Positions 1 through 10,620 of a DNA stretch of 64,000 nt are shown here, piece after piece (the first letter of the stretch is position 1; each line of letters opens with the position of its first letter). The stretch comes from Megalopta genalis (taxonomy: Eukaryota > Arthropoda > Insecta > Hymenoptera > Halictidae): assembly GCF_051020955.1 (NCBI RefSeq), contig NW_027476262.1, positions 186,001 to 250,000 on the forward strand, given 5' to 3'. A program made the position numbers and the translations under genes. Under the pieces are notes generated by a model. It ran no database searches, was not told the DNA's origin, and was given only the letters and a program-made list of their open reading frames with translations.

Positions 1-299
1 AGTACAAAAAAGAATTTTTAAGAGAAAAATTTACAAAAGATATTTAACTTATCAATTAATTCGTTCGATAAATAAGAGCAAAGTTTGTAATTTACTAATA
101 TAAGAAGGGTATACTATTTCCCTTTGTTTTACTGTTCTTCCTTTCACATGTACGTGTAATATTTAATTAATGATCCTTGATTGCAATTGATCCTTGTTTC
201 CAATGTATCATTGTTTATACTTTCTAGTGAGTTTGTTAGTTAACTATTGCTGCTCGTAACTGTACAAGTTGTACGTTAACCTACACCTAAATGAACTAG

Positions 300-307
300 T
301 GACGTCA
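300..307. promoter_or_regulatory. Palindromic CRE/ATF-like site
   Basis: The perfect palindrome TGACGTCA is the consensus binding site of CREB/ATF-type bZIP factors. It sits at the left edge of a somewhat GC-richer segment (300-1080). One 8-mer can occur by chance, and no transcript is known here, so the role is speculative. Confidence 0.25.
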
Positions 308-1281
308 CGCAGAAGCGTTCTTTCATTCCGGTTCGTTCCTTTTGTTTTCAAGAACACGAATCGAGCGAGCCCAGCACGCTCTAAATTACACTAAAACCAC
401 ACACAGCGTATCCCTTGACTGACTTTCTCAGCTACTTGGTCCCGGCAAACAGTTTTTGTTGGAGGCGGTGGCGGGATCACGTTCAGTTCGCCGAAGAGAC
501 CGTAAAATTTACAATCAAGATGTTCACCCGAGGAAACGTATATCGAAAGGGATTTGCATTTGAAAGTGTGTATTCTGACACCGAAATTAGGCTGCTCATA
601 GTTCGTACATCAAAGTTCAGCCGGCGAAGTTCCCATCTCGTCTCGGAACTCCCCATCGCGTGCGCGCGGGAACAGATTTACGTTCCGAAATTTCGCGGAA
701 ACTGCAACCGTCAGCGAAAGTTCGACGGCTCCGGTCCTCGAAACGTGACCAAATAAAAGTCTGTGTGTTTGACGAACGCGGGGATCCTGGAATTCGCGTT
801 AACGCTTTTCATTAAAAATCGACGTCAACCTGGCAACGGTTGATGATCACTTGCGAAACGGTATATCTCGCCGCGGTTGCAGATCCGGAAAGTCATTACA
901 ACTTGACACACTTTTACAATGTTTTTTACGAGTGCTGCATTAGAGCCTGCACGTCACGTGTATCCTGTCTTACAAACGACGACTGTTCATATAGGGTGTC
1001 TCGTGAAAACGAAGCGAGAATACTGTCTATGGGATCGATGACCGAGAACCATGTTAGTTCGGAAATTATTCACACTAAATAGAGCACTCGAAGTGACTGA
1101 CCTGCGTTATTTAAAAAAAATGACATTACTGCATTTATTTAAACTTACTAAAGAAAATGTAGTTAATTATTTTCTGCGAAAGTAAAATAGATTTTTTACG
1201 TTTTTAAAAGGAAAAGTGAGAAACCGATTATTATTACTATGATCAGGGTTTGATAGATTTAGTGTTAAAACGTGATTTCAG

Positions 1282-1297
1282 AGATTAAGCTAAGATG
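1282..1297 (+). other. Possible micro-exon carrying a start codon
   Basis: The sequence reads TTTCAG, then 16 nt ending in ATG, then GTGAGTG. That is a plausible acceptor, a tiny exon ending in a start codon, and a strong donor. Exons carrying only the initiator ATG are known in insects. No downstream coding exon can be matched to it, so this is only a candidate. Confidence 0.15.
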
Positions 1298-3559
1298 GTG
1301 AGTGTCTTTTTTTATTATTGTTGATGCCACAGATCCACACTTATACTTTAGTACGTTACTTGTGTATATAATTATTATTAATAGTTCACCATGATATAAA
1401 GCAGGCAAAGAACAATAAAGTAAATTATTCTTGAACTTGTACAATTTAGAAGAATTTCACATTACAAATTGATGAATTAGTAAACGCAATATTAAAATAT
1501 TGCAAAATTAAAATATTGCAATAAAATGAAACGCTTGAGCCACCTTGTACTGCTCATCTCTGTCAACCCTCTGGAAAAACATTCGATGAAACAAACCGTG
1601 CATTTGGAAAATTAATTATCAACGTATCGGTTGCAGAAAATATTTTTATTAGCGCTGAAAGCCGGTTCAACAATAACAGCTCCGCTCGCACAAATATATT
1701 AAACGTATTGACAACGGTTCCGCGAATGTGGGCCGGGTAAATACCATAATGAACAATATATACGAGAACAGTAGCGAACCATCGTGGAGAAATAAGTGGA
1801 AAATTCTGAATAGAATTTTTCCCAGAGTCCCTTCATATTGCTCAATTGAATACGGATTTTAACTAGGCCTGCGAGTCGTTCTATACGATTTCATTTGCAG
1901 CTTTGCACGAAAATGACAAATTACATTTTATACCCATTGTCGCTTGACAAATTTCTGTTTTCGCGCCCTGCGATTTATCTCTGTTATTTCCTGATGTGGA
2001 AAAAATGTACGAAAATAGTTGTTGGTGCAAATTTTTGGGAAAATTTAGACAATTTTCAATTTCGTAGTTCCCTTGGAATTATTTCGAATTTTCTGCGCGG
2101 AGTTATTTTTAAGGCTGCTTTTTTAAACAGCTTTAATAATACGATGGTAAAAGGCAATCGGTATTATTAAAAAACACGAGAAAATAACATTGTAGTTTCG
2201 TCATTATTTTGCATCTAGAGATTCATATTTCCTAGTTTCGAGTTACCAGTTCTTGTATAGTGGTGCAAAAAATTCGAGCGAATAGAAGGTTTACAGAAAT
2301 ACGCGAAATCTTAATGAACTAATAGCAAATGAAGATATGGTGATAATTTATTGCGTGCATTTAACGGCGTCTTTCGCCAATATTTTTTTCTATTTATTTA
2401 ATGGCGCTTCGTTCAATTAACCTCACATGTATTAACCATTTATAATCGAATTGTTCGGATAGTTGTAAGCGAATAACGGCTCGGTTTGCATATCAAACAA
2501 AGTAGCAATATGCTCGATCCAGTATAATCGTTGATCTCCGGTAAAAAAATTGTCGTCGGGTCAATTACCTCGCGTGATGTTGGCGAGATCAATTGCTCGT
2601 TTCATCGGTTGCGCCCGTTTGCGGAATAACGATTTATCGGCGGATTGCGCACCGGGTGACGTTTATCAGGATAATAATTAATCGAAGAATGGCGTAAATG
2701 AATAATGGACTTCCGAAACCGTTGGCATTAAAGTGACACCGTCCGGACGTTCGCTATTCTTGGAATCTCCGCAACGCGTAAATCGTAGGAATGACCGCCT
2801 CTATCTGTTAGTGTTTCAGAAGTCAGACGCAACAATCGAAACGATAAACCAAAAAATTTTGCTTTCTCGTGTCTACGATAATCGCTCTTGGAAGCTGTAG
2901 AGTCGAATACGGAGATTTCGTAAAATCTTGCATATAATTTTTGGTCGGATTAGTATACTCAGTAAGTATAGCGTTGTGTAATTGAAAATGGAAACATTAC
3001 AACTACGAAAACAACTAAACATAAGAATCTAATTAGTTTCGAAGATAATTTTCGAGACGCCGCACATTCCAGAGGGTTGTTTCAACCCTCTCGAATTCAA
3101 GTATCACTTAACTTTCCTGCTATATTTGCTTTTAACAACAGAAACCTGGACGGAGTACATGAGAATTGAAGGTATGAAGTCGGGCGAAATCCCTGGTGGG
3201 GAAAATGAAGCGGGATAAAGCATACATTCAATATTACAAAGTTCCGGGGTAACATTCCTGCGGCACGGAGGAAACACCATGGTTAAACAAACGTTTCCCA
3301 TTGAAAACTGGAGCAAAATTCAAGGAAGAATTTTAAGGGACGTGTCACTCACAGTGTCGCTAAGGTAAAGACCACTCATGCAAAAGTAAACGAGCAGAAA
3401 ACAACAGATTTCTTTAAAAAGCAGAGAGCAAAGAAATAAACGTGCAGCAGGAAGCACATAAGGTAAAGACACTTTGCATCAGAGAAAATAGTCTCGTGCA
3501 ACATTTCCGTCGTCGTCGTCTGTGCCGTCGGGGCTCTGTAAAAGCCATTTACGTTCAAC

Positions 3560-3772
3560 TTGGACGGGTAGATGTACATGCGTAGAGGAGAAGATAGAGA
3601 TACAAGCGTAGAGGTAGATGTAGAGGTACATGCGTAGAGGTAGAGGTAGAGGTACATGCGCTGAAGTCGAGGTGTAGTTAGAGGTACACGCATAGAAGTA
3701 GAGGTAGAGGAACATACGTAGTGGTACAGGCGTAGAGTTAGAGGTAGAGGTAGAGGCGTAGTGGTAGAGTAC
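3560..3772 (+). repeat. Hexamer minisatellite, G-rich (GGTAGA) on the + strand
   Basis: Tandem GTAGAG/GGTAGA hexamers are interspersed with TACATGCG-type interruptions, giving a higher-order pattern of about 18-24 bp. The array is the left arm of a strand-switched repeat: after about 3773 the same unit continues as its reverse complement. Long frames across it are repeat-derived (LYLY/STST peptides) and are not called as genes. Confidence 0.85.
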
Positions 3773-4520
3773 ATGAACCTCTATCTCTACCTGTACGCAT
3801 GTACCTCTACCGACGCATGTACCTCTAACTCTACCCCGACGCACGTACCTCTACCTCTACACCTATACCTCTACCTCCACCTCTATCTCTACCCTTGCGC
3901 CTGGTACCTCTACCTCTACCTCTACGTGTGTGCGTCTACCACTACCTCTACCTCTACCTCGAGCTCTGTGCATGTACCTCTACTTCTACCTCTACGCATG
4001 TAACTCTACCACTACCTCTACACATGTACCTCTTACTCTACCCCGACGCATGTACCCCTAACTCTAACCCGACGCACGTACCACTACCTCTACGCAAGTA
4101 CCTCTACCTCTACCTCTACGCATGTACATCTAACTCTACCCCTACGCATGTACCTCTACATCTATGCATGTACCTGTACCTCTACTTCTACGCCTGTACC
4201 ACTACCTATAATCTACCTCTACCCTTGCGCCCGGTACCTCTACCTCTACCTCTACGTCTGTACGTCTACCTCTACCTCTACCTCTACCTCTACCTCTACC
4301 TCTACCTCTACCTATACACCTGTACAACTACATCTACTTCTACGCCTGTACCTCTAACTCTACTTCTACGCATGTACCTCTAACTCTAAACCAACGCATG
4401 TACCTCTACCTCTACGCATGTACCTCAAACGCTACCTCTACGCATGTACCTCTACCTCTACCGCTACGTATGTGCCTCTATCTCTATCTCTACCTCCACC
4501 TGTTACCTCCATCCACCATA
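3773..4520 (+). repeat. Hexamer minisatellite, C-rich (TACCTC) on the + strand
   Basis: About 750 bp of TACCTC/CTCTAC hexamers, interrupted regularly by ACGCATG or GCCTGTA. It is the inverted continuation of the array at 3560-3772, and both arms share the ATGCG-type interruptions. The pure hexamer core at about 4262-4315 is the most homogeneous part, suggesting recent slippage. Confidence 0.9.
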
Positions 4521-4534
4521 TCAACCTCCACCTT

Positions 4535-6090
4535 TACGTTGTTTCACTTCGTTTCGCATTCATCATTTACGTTATTTTACGTGTTTTACTTTGCTTTACG
4601 TTATTTCGCCTTGTCTCACGTTGTTATTTATTACAGTTTTATGTTCTTCTGCGTTCTTATGCTTTGTTTTTAGGTTGTTTTATATTGTTTTACGTTGCTG
4701 TACGTTGCGTCAAGTTGTTTTTTTTGTTTCGCATTGATGATTTACATTATTTTACTTTGATTTTATATTGGTTTACGTTGCTTTACCTTGCTATACGTTG
4801 TTTTAAGTTGTCTCACGTTGTTTTTTAAATAGTATTACGTTGTTCTACGTTGTTATACATTGTTTTTACGTCGACTTATACTGTTTTACATTGGTTTATG
4901 TTGTGTTACGTTCTTTTACTTTGTTTCGCATTCATGATTTACGTTGTTTTACAATGATTTACGTTGTTTTCTTTGTTTGGTGTTGTTTTTAAAAGAGTAT
5001 AGCTTTGGTTTACGTTGTTATACATTGTTTTTCGTTGTTTTATTTTGTTTTACATAGCTTCACGTTGTGTTACGTTGTTTTGCTTTGTTTCGCATATATG
5101 GTTTATGTTTTTTCTCGGTATTTTACCATGTCTTTCTTTGTTTCGCTATGTTAACAAACGTTGTTTTACGTTGTTTGACATTATTTTTACGTTGTTTTAC
5201 TTTGTTTTGCCTTGCTTTTCGTTGTTTTACGTTGTCTCACGTTGTTATTTAAAACAGTATTACGTTGTTCTACGTAGTTATACATTGTTTTTACGTTCTT
5301 TTATACTGTTTTACATTGGTTTATGTTGTGTTTCGTACTTTTACTTTGTTTCGCATTCATGATTGACGTTGTTTTACGATGATTTACGTTGTTTTCTTTG
5401 TTTGGCGTTGTTTTCAAAACCATATTGCTGTGTTTTACGTTGTTATACATTGTTTTTACGTTGTTCTATGTTTTACGTTATTTTACGCTGTTATACATTG
5501 TTTTTACGTTGTTTTACGTTTTTTTACATTATTTTACGCTGTTTTACTTTTTTTTATCGTTGTTTTACGCTATTTTACCTTGCTTTACGTTGTTTTACGT
5601 TGTCTCACGTTGTTGTTTAAAACAGTATTACGTAGGTCTACGTTGCTATAGTATGCTTTTACGACGTTTAATTATTTTTACATTATCTAACGTTGCTTTA
5701 CTTTGTTTCTACGTTGTTTTACGTTGTTTTACGTTGTTTTACCTTGCTTTACGTTGTTTTACGTTGTCTCAAGATGTTGTTTAAAACAGTATTACGTTGT
5801 TCTACGTTATTATCATTGCTTTACGTTGTTTTATTTTGTTTTACATAGCTTTACGTTGTGTGACGTTGTTTTACTTTGTTTCGCATATATGATTTATGTT
5901 TTTCACGTCGTTTTACCTTGTTTTTCTTTGTTTCGCGTTAATGATTATCGTTTTCTAAGTTGTTTTGCTTGTTTTTCTTTGTTTCGCTATAATGATTTAC
6001 GTTGTTTTACTTTGTTTTTACGTTGTAGTACATTATTTTACCTTCCTTTACGTTTATTTACGCTTTCTCGCGTTGTTGATTAAACAACCT
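4535..6090 (+). repeat. Degenerate 10-bp satellite (TTGTTTTACG)n
   Basis: About 1.5 kb built from a 10-bp unit close to TTGTTTTACG, with higher-order motifs such as TCGCATTCATGATTTACG and TCTCACGTTGTT recurring every 200-350 bp. Frames across it encode only low-complexity F/Y/L/R/C peptides. It follows the hexamer array directly and precedes the 30-bp array. Confidence 0.85.
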
Positions 6091-6771
6091 CGATTATTAC
6101 GTGAAACAAGCTAAAACATCATAAAAACGTCGTTTATATAGCGTATATATAGCTTATATATAGTTTAAATATAGCTTAAAATCCATGTGAAATACATGAT
6201 GTAGCTTCAAATGCATAACAAACAAACGGTTTAGCTTCAAATTGATACGAAACACGTGATTTAGATTCACATTTAAGCGAAACACATGATTTCTCTTCAA
6301 ATTCATGCAAAACACATGATTTAGCTCAAAATCCATGCCAAATGTAAGGTTTAGATTCAAATCCATGCGAAATAGACGATTTAGCTGCAAATCCAAGCGA
6401 AACAAACGATCTACCTTCAAATCTATGCGAAATAGATGACTTGGCTTCAAATTCATGCGACACAAACGATTTAGTTTCAAATTCATGCGGAACACATGAT
6501 TAGCTTCAAACCCATGCGAAATAGAAGATTTATCTTCAAATTCATGAGAAATAAACGATTTAGCTTCAAATGCATACGCGATACAAACGATATAGGTTCA
6601 AATCCATCCGAAACAAACGATTTATCTTCAAATCTATGCGAAATACATGATTTAGCTTCACATCCATGCGAAATAGAATATTTAGTTTCAAATCTATGCG
6701 ACACAAATGATTAAGTTACAAATCCATGCGAAACAAACGATCTAGCTTCAAATCTACGAGAAATAGAAGTT

Positions 6772-6931
6772 TGGCGGCGGTTAAAAGTGTCGTTGTCGTG
6801 GAAAGGAGAGGGGACACGTTTCGTCCGGGGCCCGCTAGAGGACTCATCAGTAAGGCTATCCTAGCGGGCCCTTGCCTTAGACGTAGGGGTAGGACGAAGT
6901 CTCTGTGTATATATAGGGATCGAGGCACACA
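6772..6931 (-). mobile_element. Small hammerhead-ribozyme element, copy A (160 bp)
   Basis: This GC-rich insertion in the 30-bp satellite shares most of its length with the 11889-12103 element in opposite orientation. On the minus strand it begins TGTGTGCC and ends GCCGCCA. The flanks share GAAG (6766-6769 and 6932-6935), but the satellite itself supplies GAAG, so a target duplication is uncertain. Compared with copy B it lacks about 58 bp near the 5' end. It carries a TATATATA motif, then a complete hammerhead. No protein is encoded, so it would be non-autonomous. Confidence 0.7.
6815..6884 (-). ncRNA. Type III hammerhead ribozyme, copy A
   Basis: Read on the minus strand: ACGTC, with cleavage predicted after C (between 6880 and 6879); stem I TAAGGC/GCCTTA; core CTGATGA (6850-6844); stem II GTCC/GGAC; core GAAA (6822-6819); then CGTG, closing stem III against ACG. 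The conserved hammerhead core nucleotides are present and both hairpin stems are perfect. Stem III is only 3-4 bp. Loop I contains GGGCCCGCTAG and loop II contains CTAGCGGGCCC, which are perfectly complementary. Loop I-loop II contact is a known feature of natural hammerheads, but 11 bp is unusually long. Confidence 0.85.
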
Positions 6932-7111
6932 GAAGACTTGGCTTCAAATTCATGCGAAACAAACGATTTAAATTCAAATTCATTTGGAACACATGATTTA
7001 GCTTAAAATCCATGCGAAGTACGTGATGTAGCTTCAAATGCATACCAAACAAACGATTTAACTTCAAATTGATACGAAACACGTGATTTAGATTCAAATT
7101 TAAACGAAACA

Positions 7112-7811
7112 CATGTATGTCAAAACGACCCCGGTTGCAATTAACACTTTGAACGCTGCATTTATATACTTTTGAAAGACGGCTGGCGAATTACATAACC
7201 CAAACGGAACCTTTAAAAATTCATAATGACCGGTGGGAGTTACGGGGGTGGTATATTTTCTGCCATTCTCATTAATGGGATCATGAAAAAATCCATTTCT
7301 GAGATCCAACGTACTAAATACTTTCGCGCCTTCTAATAAATCCAATTGATCCTCTATCAAAGGTAGGGGATATCTATCATTTACCATTTTTTTTTATTAA
7401 GCTGTGTGTAGTCAATACAAATTCTAGTTGTGCCATCCTTCTTCTTTACTAGTACAATTGGACTTGCGTAATCTGAACAAGACTCTCGAATTATTTCATC
7501 TTTCAACCATGACGTTATTTGTTTATCAACTTCAGATTTATCGCGGTCTCTCGTACACTGGGATCTCGTCTTGCAGTATCAAGCTCATTTTAATCCCTAC
7601 TTCTTTCGTTTTAGATGGTTTATCATTTGCAACACAATCTTCTATAACATTTCTGTGTTCAGGAACCGCAACGTGTGATAAATCTACATTGTCAACTATA
7701 GCCTCGACATTGACATTAAAAATTTCCGGCAAATCTATTTATTTAATAGAAATTTCTTCTCCTTTCATACTTAGTTCTACGGAATCTAAAAATTCTGTAC
7801 TGATTATTAAA
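7112..7811 (-). pseudogene. Ty3/gypsy reverse transcriptase remnant
   Basis: The minus strand encodes the start of a gypsy-type RT: SPIVLVKKKDGTTRICID (about 7467-7412), then DRYPLPLIEDQL, FSTLDLRNGFFH and FLKVPFGLCNSPAVF. These are hallmark blocks of the Ty3/gypsy family. The segment lies in several frames, with shifts or stops around 7530 and 7390 and upstream of 7732. It breaks off just before the catalytic YxDD box at the junction with the 30-bp satellite. RNase H, integrase and the 3' LTR are absent, so it is dead. Confidence 0.9.
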
Positions 7812-9104
7812 CTATGGGACGCGACAAGTATTGGGTAGAACGTGTATATTTATTGGATATGTTATCTGATTTATTGCAATAGTTGTTGAAAATTCCCCTA
7901 ATGTGTGGTTGTTCTCTGCTCCGACACCACGAAATTGCAAAATCTTATTATTCAATCGAGGAGCACCAATTTTAACATAATAATCCGCTCGCATCAAATT
8001 CAGATCGCTTCCAGAATCTATTAACGCTGTCAACTTACAATTTTCGATTTGCACTTCTTTAACTCGCTTCTTTCTCGACGCTTCAGACACACTACTCACA
8101 ACCCTTGCTGGCCCATTCGCACCGTTACAGCTTGACGCAACATGCCCATAGCCTTGACACTTAAAACACTTGGGTCCTCTTTCTTTCGTCGGGCAGTTTG
8201 CAGCCGTATGGTATCGGTTTCCACACAAAAAACATCGCCGTAATTCTTGCCGTGCCACTTGCTGTGATTCACCTTGTGACGAGGTTCCATGGACGGTCGT
8301 CTTCTTCTTCTCCTCAGGTCGCCTGTTTTTCGTTCTTGATTTTTCCGTCATGTCTTCGTAAATTTTGAATCTTTCTGTCAACTCACGTATATTTCTAGCA
8401 CCGTACAAAATCGTTTTGTTTGTCTCGAAATCCTGAACTCCGTCAATAATATACTTAATAACTGTTTAGACTTCCACGTCTGCTTGCTTCGCAATCTCCA
8501 ACATTTGATAAATGTATTCTTGATACGACTCGTTCGATCTTTTAATTTTACGTGACAACTCTTTATGTATCTTGTACGTATCTGCAGTTTTACCAAATTC
8601 GGACTCCAATGCTCGCTTCATCTCGACCCATTTGCGACAACATTTTTCACAGTCGACGGACAATCTCGCCGATGCACGCAATAACCGCTTCGCATAAATA
8701 ACTTTTTGTACTTCACTCCATTCACATAGCTCCGCCATGTCTTCAAACTCTTCGAGCCAACAACGAATGTTTGCTTTATCGTCTCCGCTAAATGTACGCA
8801 TGGACTCCTCAACATCCCTGAATGTTAACGCCTGCATCCGTCGCACGCATCGTGTCACATCGCTTCCTTCTTCTTCATCTTCACTGCCATCAATATCATC
8901 TTCCTCTTCGGCATGTTCGATTTGCAACATTATGGCTGCTTTAAGCCGATCTTGTGGTTGCTTTTTATTTCCCGACGTCCTCAGCTTGCGGCTCTTCAAT
9001 TCTTCCTTTAAACCGGTTAACTTCATTGTTAGAATTTCCTCTAATTTGTCAGCAGATAGGCTTGCTTGTGATACTTCGACAACGGTATCGTTTCCTTCAG
9101 ACAT
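7812..9104 (-). pseudogene. Ty3/gypsy gag-protease remnant
   Basis: Starting at the ATG at 9104 (MSEGNDTVVEV), this frame encodes a retroelement Gag. It has a SAP-like N-terminal segment (LTMKLTGLKEELKSRKL), an acidic stretch and a capsid-like region. After one in-frame TAA at 8466-8468 the same frame continues with two CCHC zinc knuckles (CFLCGNRYHTAANC and CFKCQGYGHVASSC) and a retropepsin with LIDSGSDLNLM. The aspartyl-protease motif is DSG rather than DTG, a common variant. A GTG at 9131 extends the frame but is unlikely to be the start. The stop inside Gag and the frameshifts in pol mark this as a pseudogene. Confidence 0.9.
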
Positions 9105-9229
9105 CTTGAAAGGTTTTTCAATGCACAACACAACAACTAAAGTTCAACTCTCAACTCCTACAGTCACAATATCATTGTTATCATTCAACGCTACCTTTTC
9201 CTCAAATCCCGGCTGAGCCCTCAAAATTA

Positions 9230-9582
9230 TGTAGAAATTGTCTAATATTTAAACAATATAGAATCTGTATCGATTAGGAAAGGACAAAACGTGGTGAAGA
9301 CAGAAAATATCGCGTACCGTACCTTCAACTAGGATTACAACTACTTCACTTAATTTTACAACTTGCAACACTCCTCACTCGACGACTCTCGTACACTCTC
9401 TGTCCACTCCAAACACGCTCCTCCGACACAATGCCTGCCTTTTCTAAAAACGTGCCAATCGCATCCGCCGGCTCTCCGTCGCCAAGGGATTTTTTTCATC
9501 TGACCCGGCCTTCGCCAAAGTTTCTCTTCTATTGCCTACCATAATTACAAAGACTTAAAACTACGGTCCCCTATGCCTAACA
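9230..9582 (-). mobile_element. Probable 5' LTR of the gypsy remnant
   Basis: Read on the minus strand, the segment upstream of gag begins TGTTAGGC and ends TTCTACA, giving the TGT...ACA termini typical of an LTR, 353 bp long. Between it and gag lie about 125 bp of leader that would hold the primer-binding site; I could not assign the primer tRNA. There is no partner LTR in the window because the element is truncated, so the boundaries rest on termini and position alone. Confidence 0.5.
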
Positions 9583-9685
9583 CTCCTCCTCGTCCTAAAC
9601 GTACCCACTAAATTACGATACTACAATAGTATAGAATTGTATAAAATAGTACAGAATTCGTTAAAAATCATTAAAATATCTTACA

Positions 9686-9701
9686 GTATATATCATCATT
9701 T
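9686..9701. repeat. Left 16-bp target-site duplication of the R1-like fragment
   Basis: GTATATATCATCATTT is repeated exactly at 10605-10620, immediately after the poly(A) tail. Duplications of this length are typical of target-primed reverse transcription by LINEs. Confidence 0.9.
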
Positions 9702-10604
9702 ACCCGCCGGAGCAGGAGGCGGTCGAGGGCTTCGAGCTCCAGGCCCGGGGACTAGCGCTCGCCAGGTGGCATGCGGAGCTTTGTTCCCATGCCGCCGAGC
9801 GCGTCCCCGGGGCTCTCCTGCCGCACTTCACCTCGTTGCGGGAGAGGCGGTTTGGCAGGCTCTCCTACCGTGCAACGCAGGTGTTCACCGGGCATGGCTG
9901 CTTCGGTGTTTACCTGTGTCGCATCGGTCGGGAAGCGACGACGGTGTGCCACCACTGTGGCGCGGAGGAGGACTCGGCGCAGCATACACTGGAGGTATGC
10001 CCCGCCTCTTCAGTGCTGCGACGAGTCCTAAGAAGGGAAGTTGGTCGCGACCTCGCTCTCTCCAGCTTAGTTGGGACCATGCTGGAGAGCCCGACAAAAT
10101 GGGCGGCAGCCATAGCCTTCTGCGAACAGGTAATGTTGCAGAAGGAGGCTGCCGAGCGGGGTCGCCGAGCAGCTGAGAATAGGCGGGCGGCGGGTGTACC
10201 AGATCTCTGGTTTAATTGCCCGCCGCCCGCCAACCGAGGATGTCCTTTTAGAAGTGGGGGCGACGAAAAGTCGTCGCCCCCGACGGCCGCCGCTGCGGCC
10301 GTCATGACGAGGCGGTGTGGAGTGCGGTCCCCCGCTCCGCCGAATCAAGATGATTCATGGGGGGAGGATTAATCTCCCCCCGGGATGCGGCCAGCCACCG
10401 CTCCATCCTGGCGGCCGGCCAGGCGAGGGGGAGCCGCGGTCGTGTTCTTGAGAGTTCCCGTGGCTCCCCCGCTAATAGCCAGCGCCCTAGGCCGTCGTGG
10501 GGGTTTTAGCGGGTCGAACCCCGAACTACCCCCGACCCGCCCTTCGGGCGGGACGGGGGTGTCTGACCAGCAGATTTCCCCCACGATAAATAAAAAAAAA
10601 AAAC
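9702..10604 (+). mobile_element. 5'-truncated R1-clade LINE copy
   Basis: This 903-bp insertion matches the 3' end of the R1-clade element at 38590-43988 (opposite strand). It contains the C-terminal part of ORF2, the 3' UTR and an A-rich tail, and is bounded by perfect 16-bp target duplications. It is GC-rich in AT-rich surroundings. The ORF2 part stays open to about 10372, including the zinc-binding CHHC...H...C motif, and differs little from the longer copy. Truncation at the 5' end is the usual outcome of incomplete reverse transcription. Confidence 0.92.
9703..10372 (+). pseudogene. ORF2 C-terminal fragment of R1-clade LINE
   Basis: The frame runs through EAVEGFELQARGLALARWHAE, then FGRLSYRATQVFTGHGCFG, then CHHCGAEEDSAQHTLEVCP. 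This is the region after the RT domain that holds the HCC-type zinc motif of R1-type proteins. It has no start, endonuclease or RT because the copy is 5'-truncated. Its reading end differs from the other copy: it runs through AAENRRAAGVPDLWFNC into the 3' region, whereas the 39-kb copy stops earlier. Confidence 0.85.
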
Positions 10605-10620
10605 GTATATATCATCATTT
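10605..10620. repeat. Right 16-bp target-site duplication of the R1-like fragment
   Basis: An exact copy of 9686-9701, directly 3' of the A-rich tail (AAATAAAAAAAAAAAAC). Confidence 0.9.

Larger units (their letters stand above)
1..3555. other. AT-rich intergenic or intronic stretch, no supported gene
   Basis: No reading frame here is long enough or well enough initiated to call; the longest (415-756) begins at TTG and resembles nothing I recognise. A palindromic CRE/ATF-type site, TGACGTCA, lies at 300-307. A possible tiny exon ending in ATG followed by GTGAGT lies at 1282-1297. The moderately GC-rich 300-1080 segment could be promoter or 5' UTR sequence of a gene whose other exons are not visible. 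From 1130 to 3550 I see only AT-rich DNA. Confidence 0.5.
6170..7111 (+). repeat. 30-bp satellite, interrupted by a hammerhead element
   Basis: Tandem units of 30 bp (parts: CGAAACAAACGATTTAGC then TTCAAATCCATG). Because 30 is a multiple of three, weak open frames appear on both strands, but they are only repeat peptides. The array is interrupted at 6772-6931 by a hammerhead-bearing element and ends abruptly at about 7112 against a truncated gypsy element. The gypsy junction falls inside the RT domain. Confidence 0.85.

Noticed and set aside
415..756. 113-codon frame near the left edge
   Set aside because: It starts at TTG, lacks recognisable domains, and the first ATG leaves only about 78 codons. 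It may be a 5' UTR region.
3376..4828. Long overlapping frames rich in YLYLYACTSTST and VVLRCFTLFY peptides
   Set aside because: They are translations of the 6-bp and 10-bp satellites in several frames on both strands, with no start context or domain.
6170..7111. CRISPR-like appearance of regularly spaced 30-bp repeats
   Set aside because: There are no unique spacers between fixed repeats; units are contiguous and diverge gradually. The genome is eukaryotic.
6154..7112. Frames encoding FRMNLKLNRLF repeats, and frames across the hammerhead element
   Set aside because: The first are products of the 30-bp satellite. The second cross non-coding ribozyme sequence and change between the two copies.
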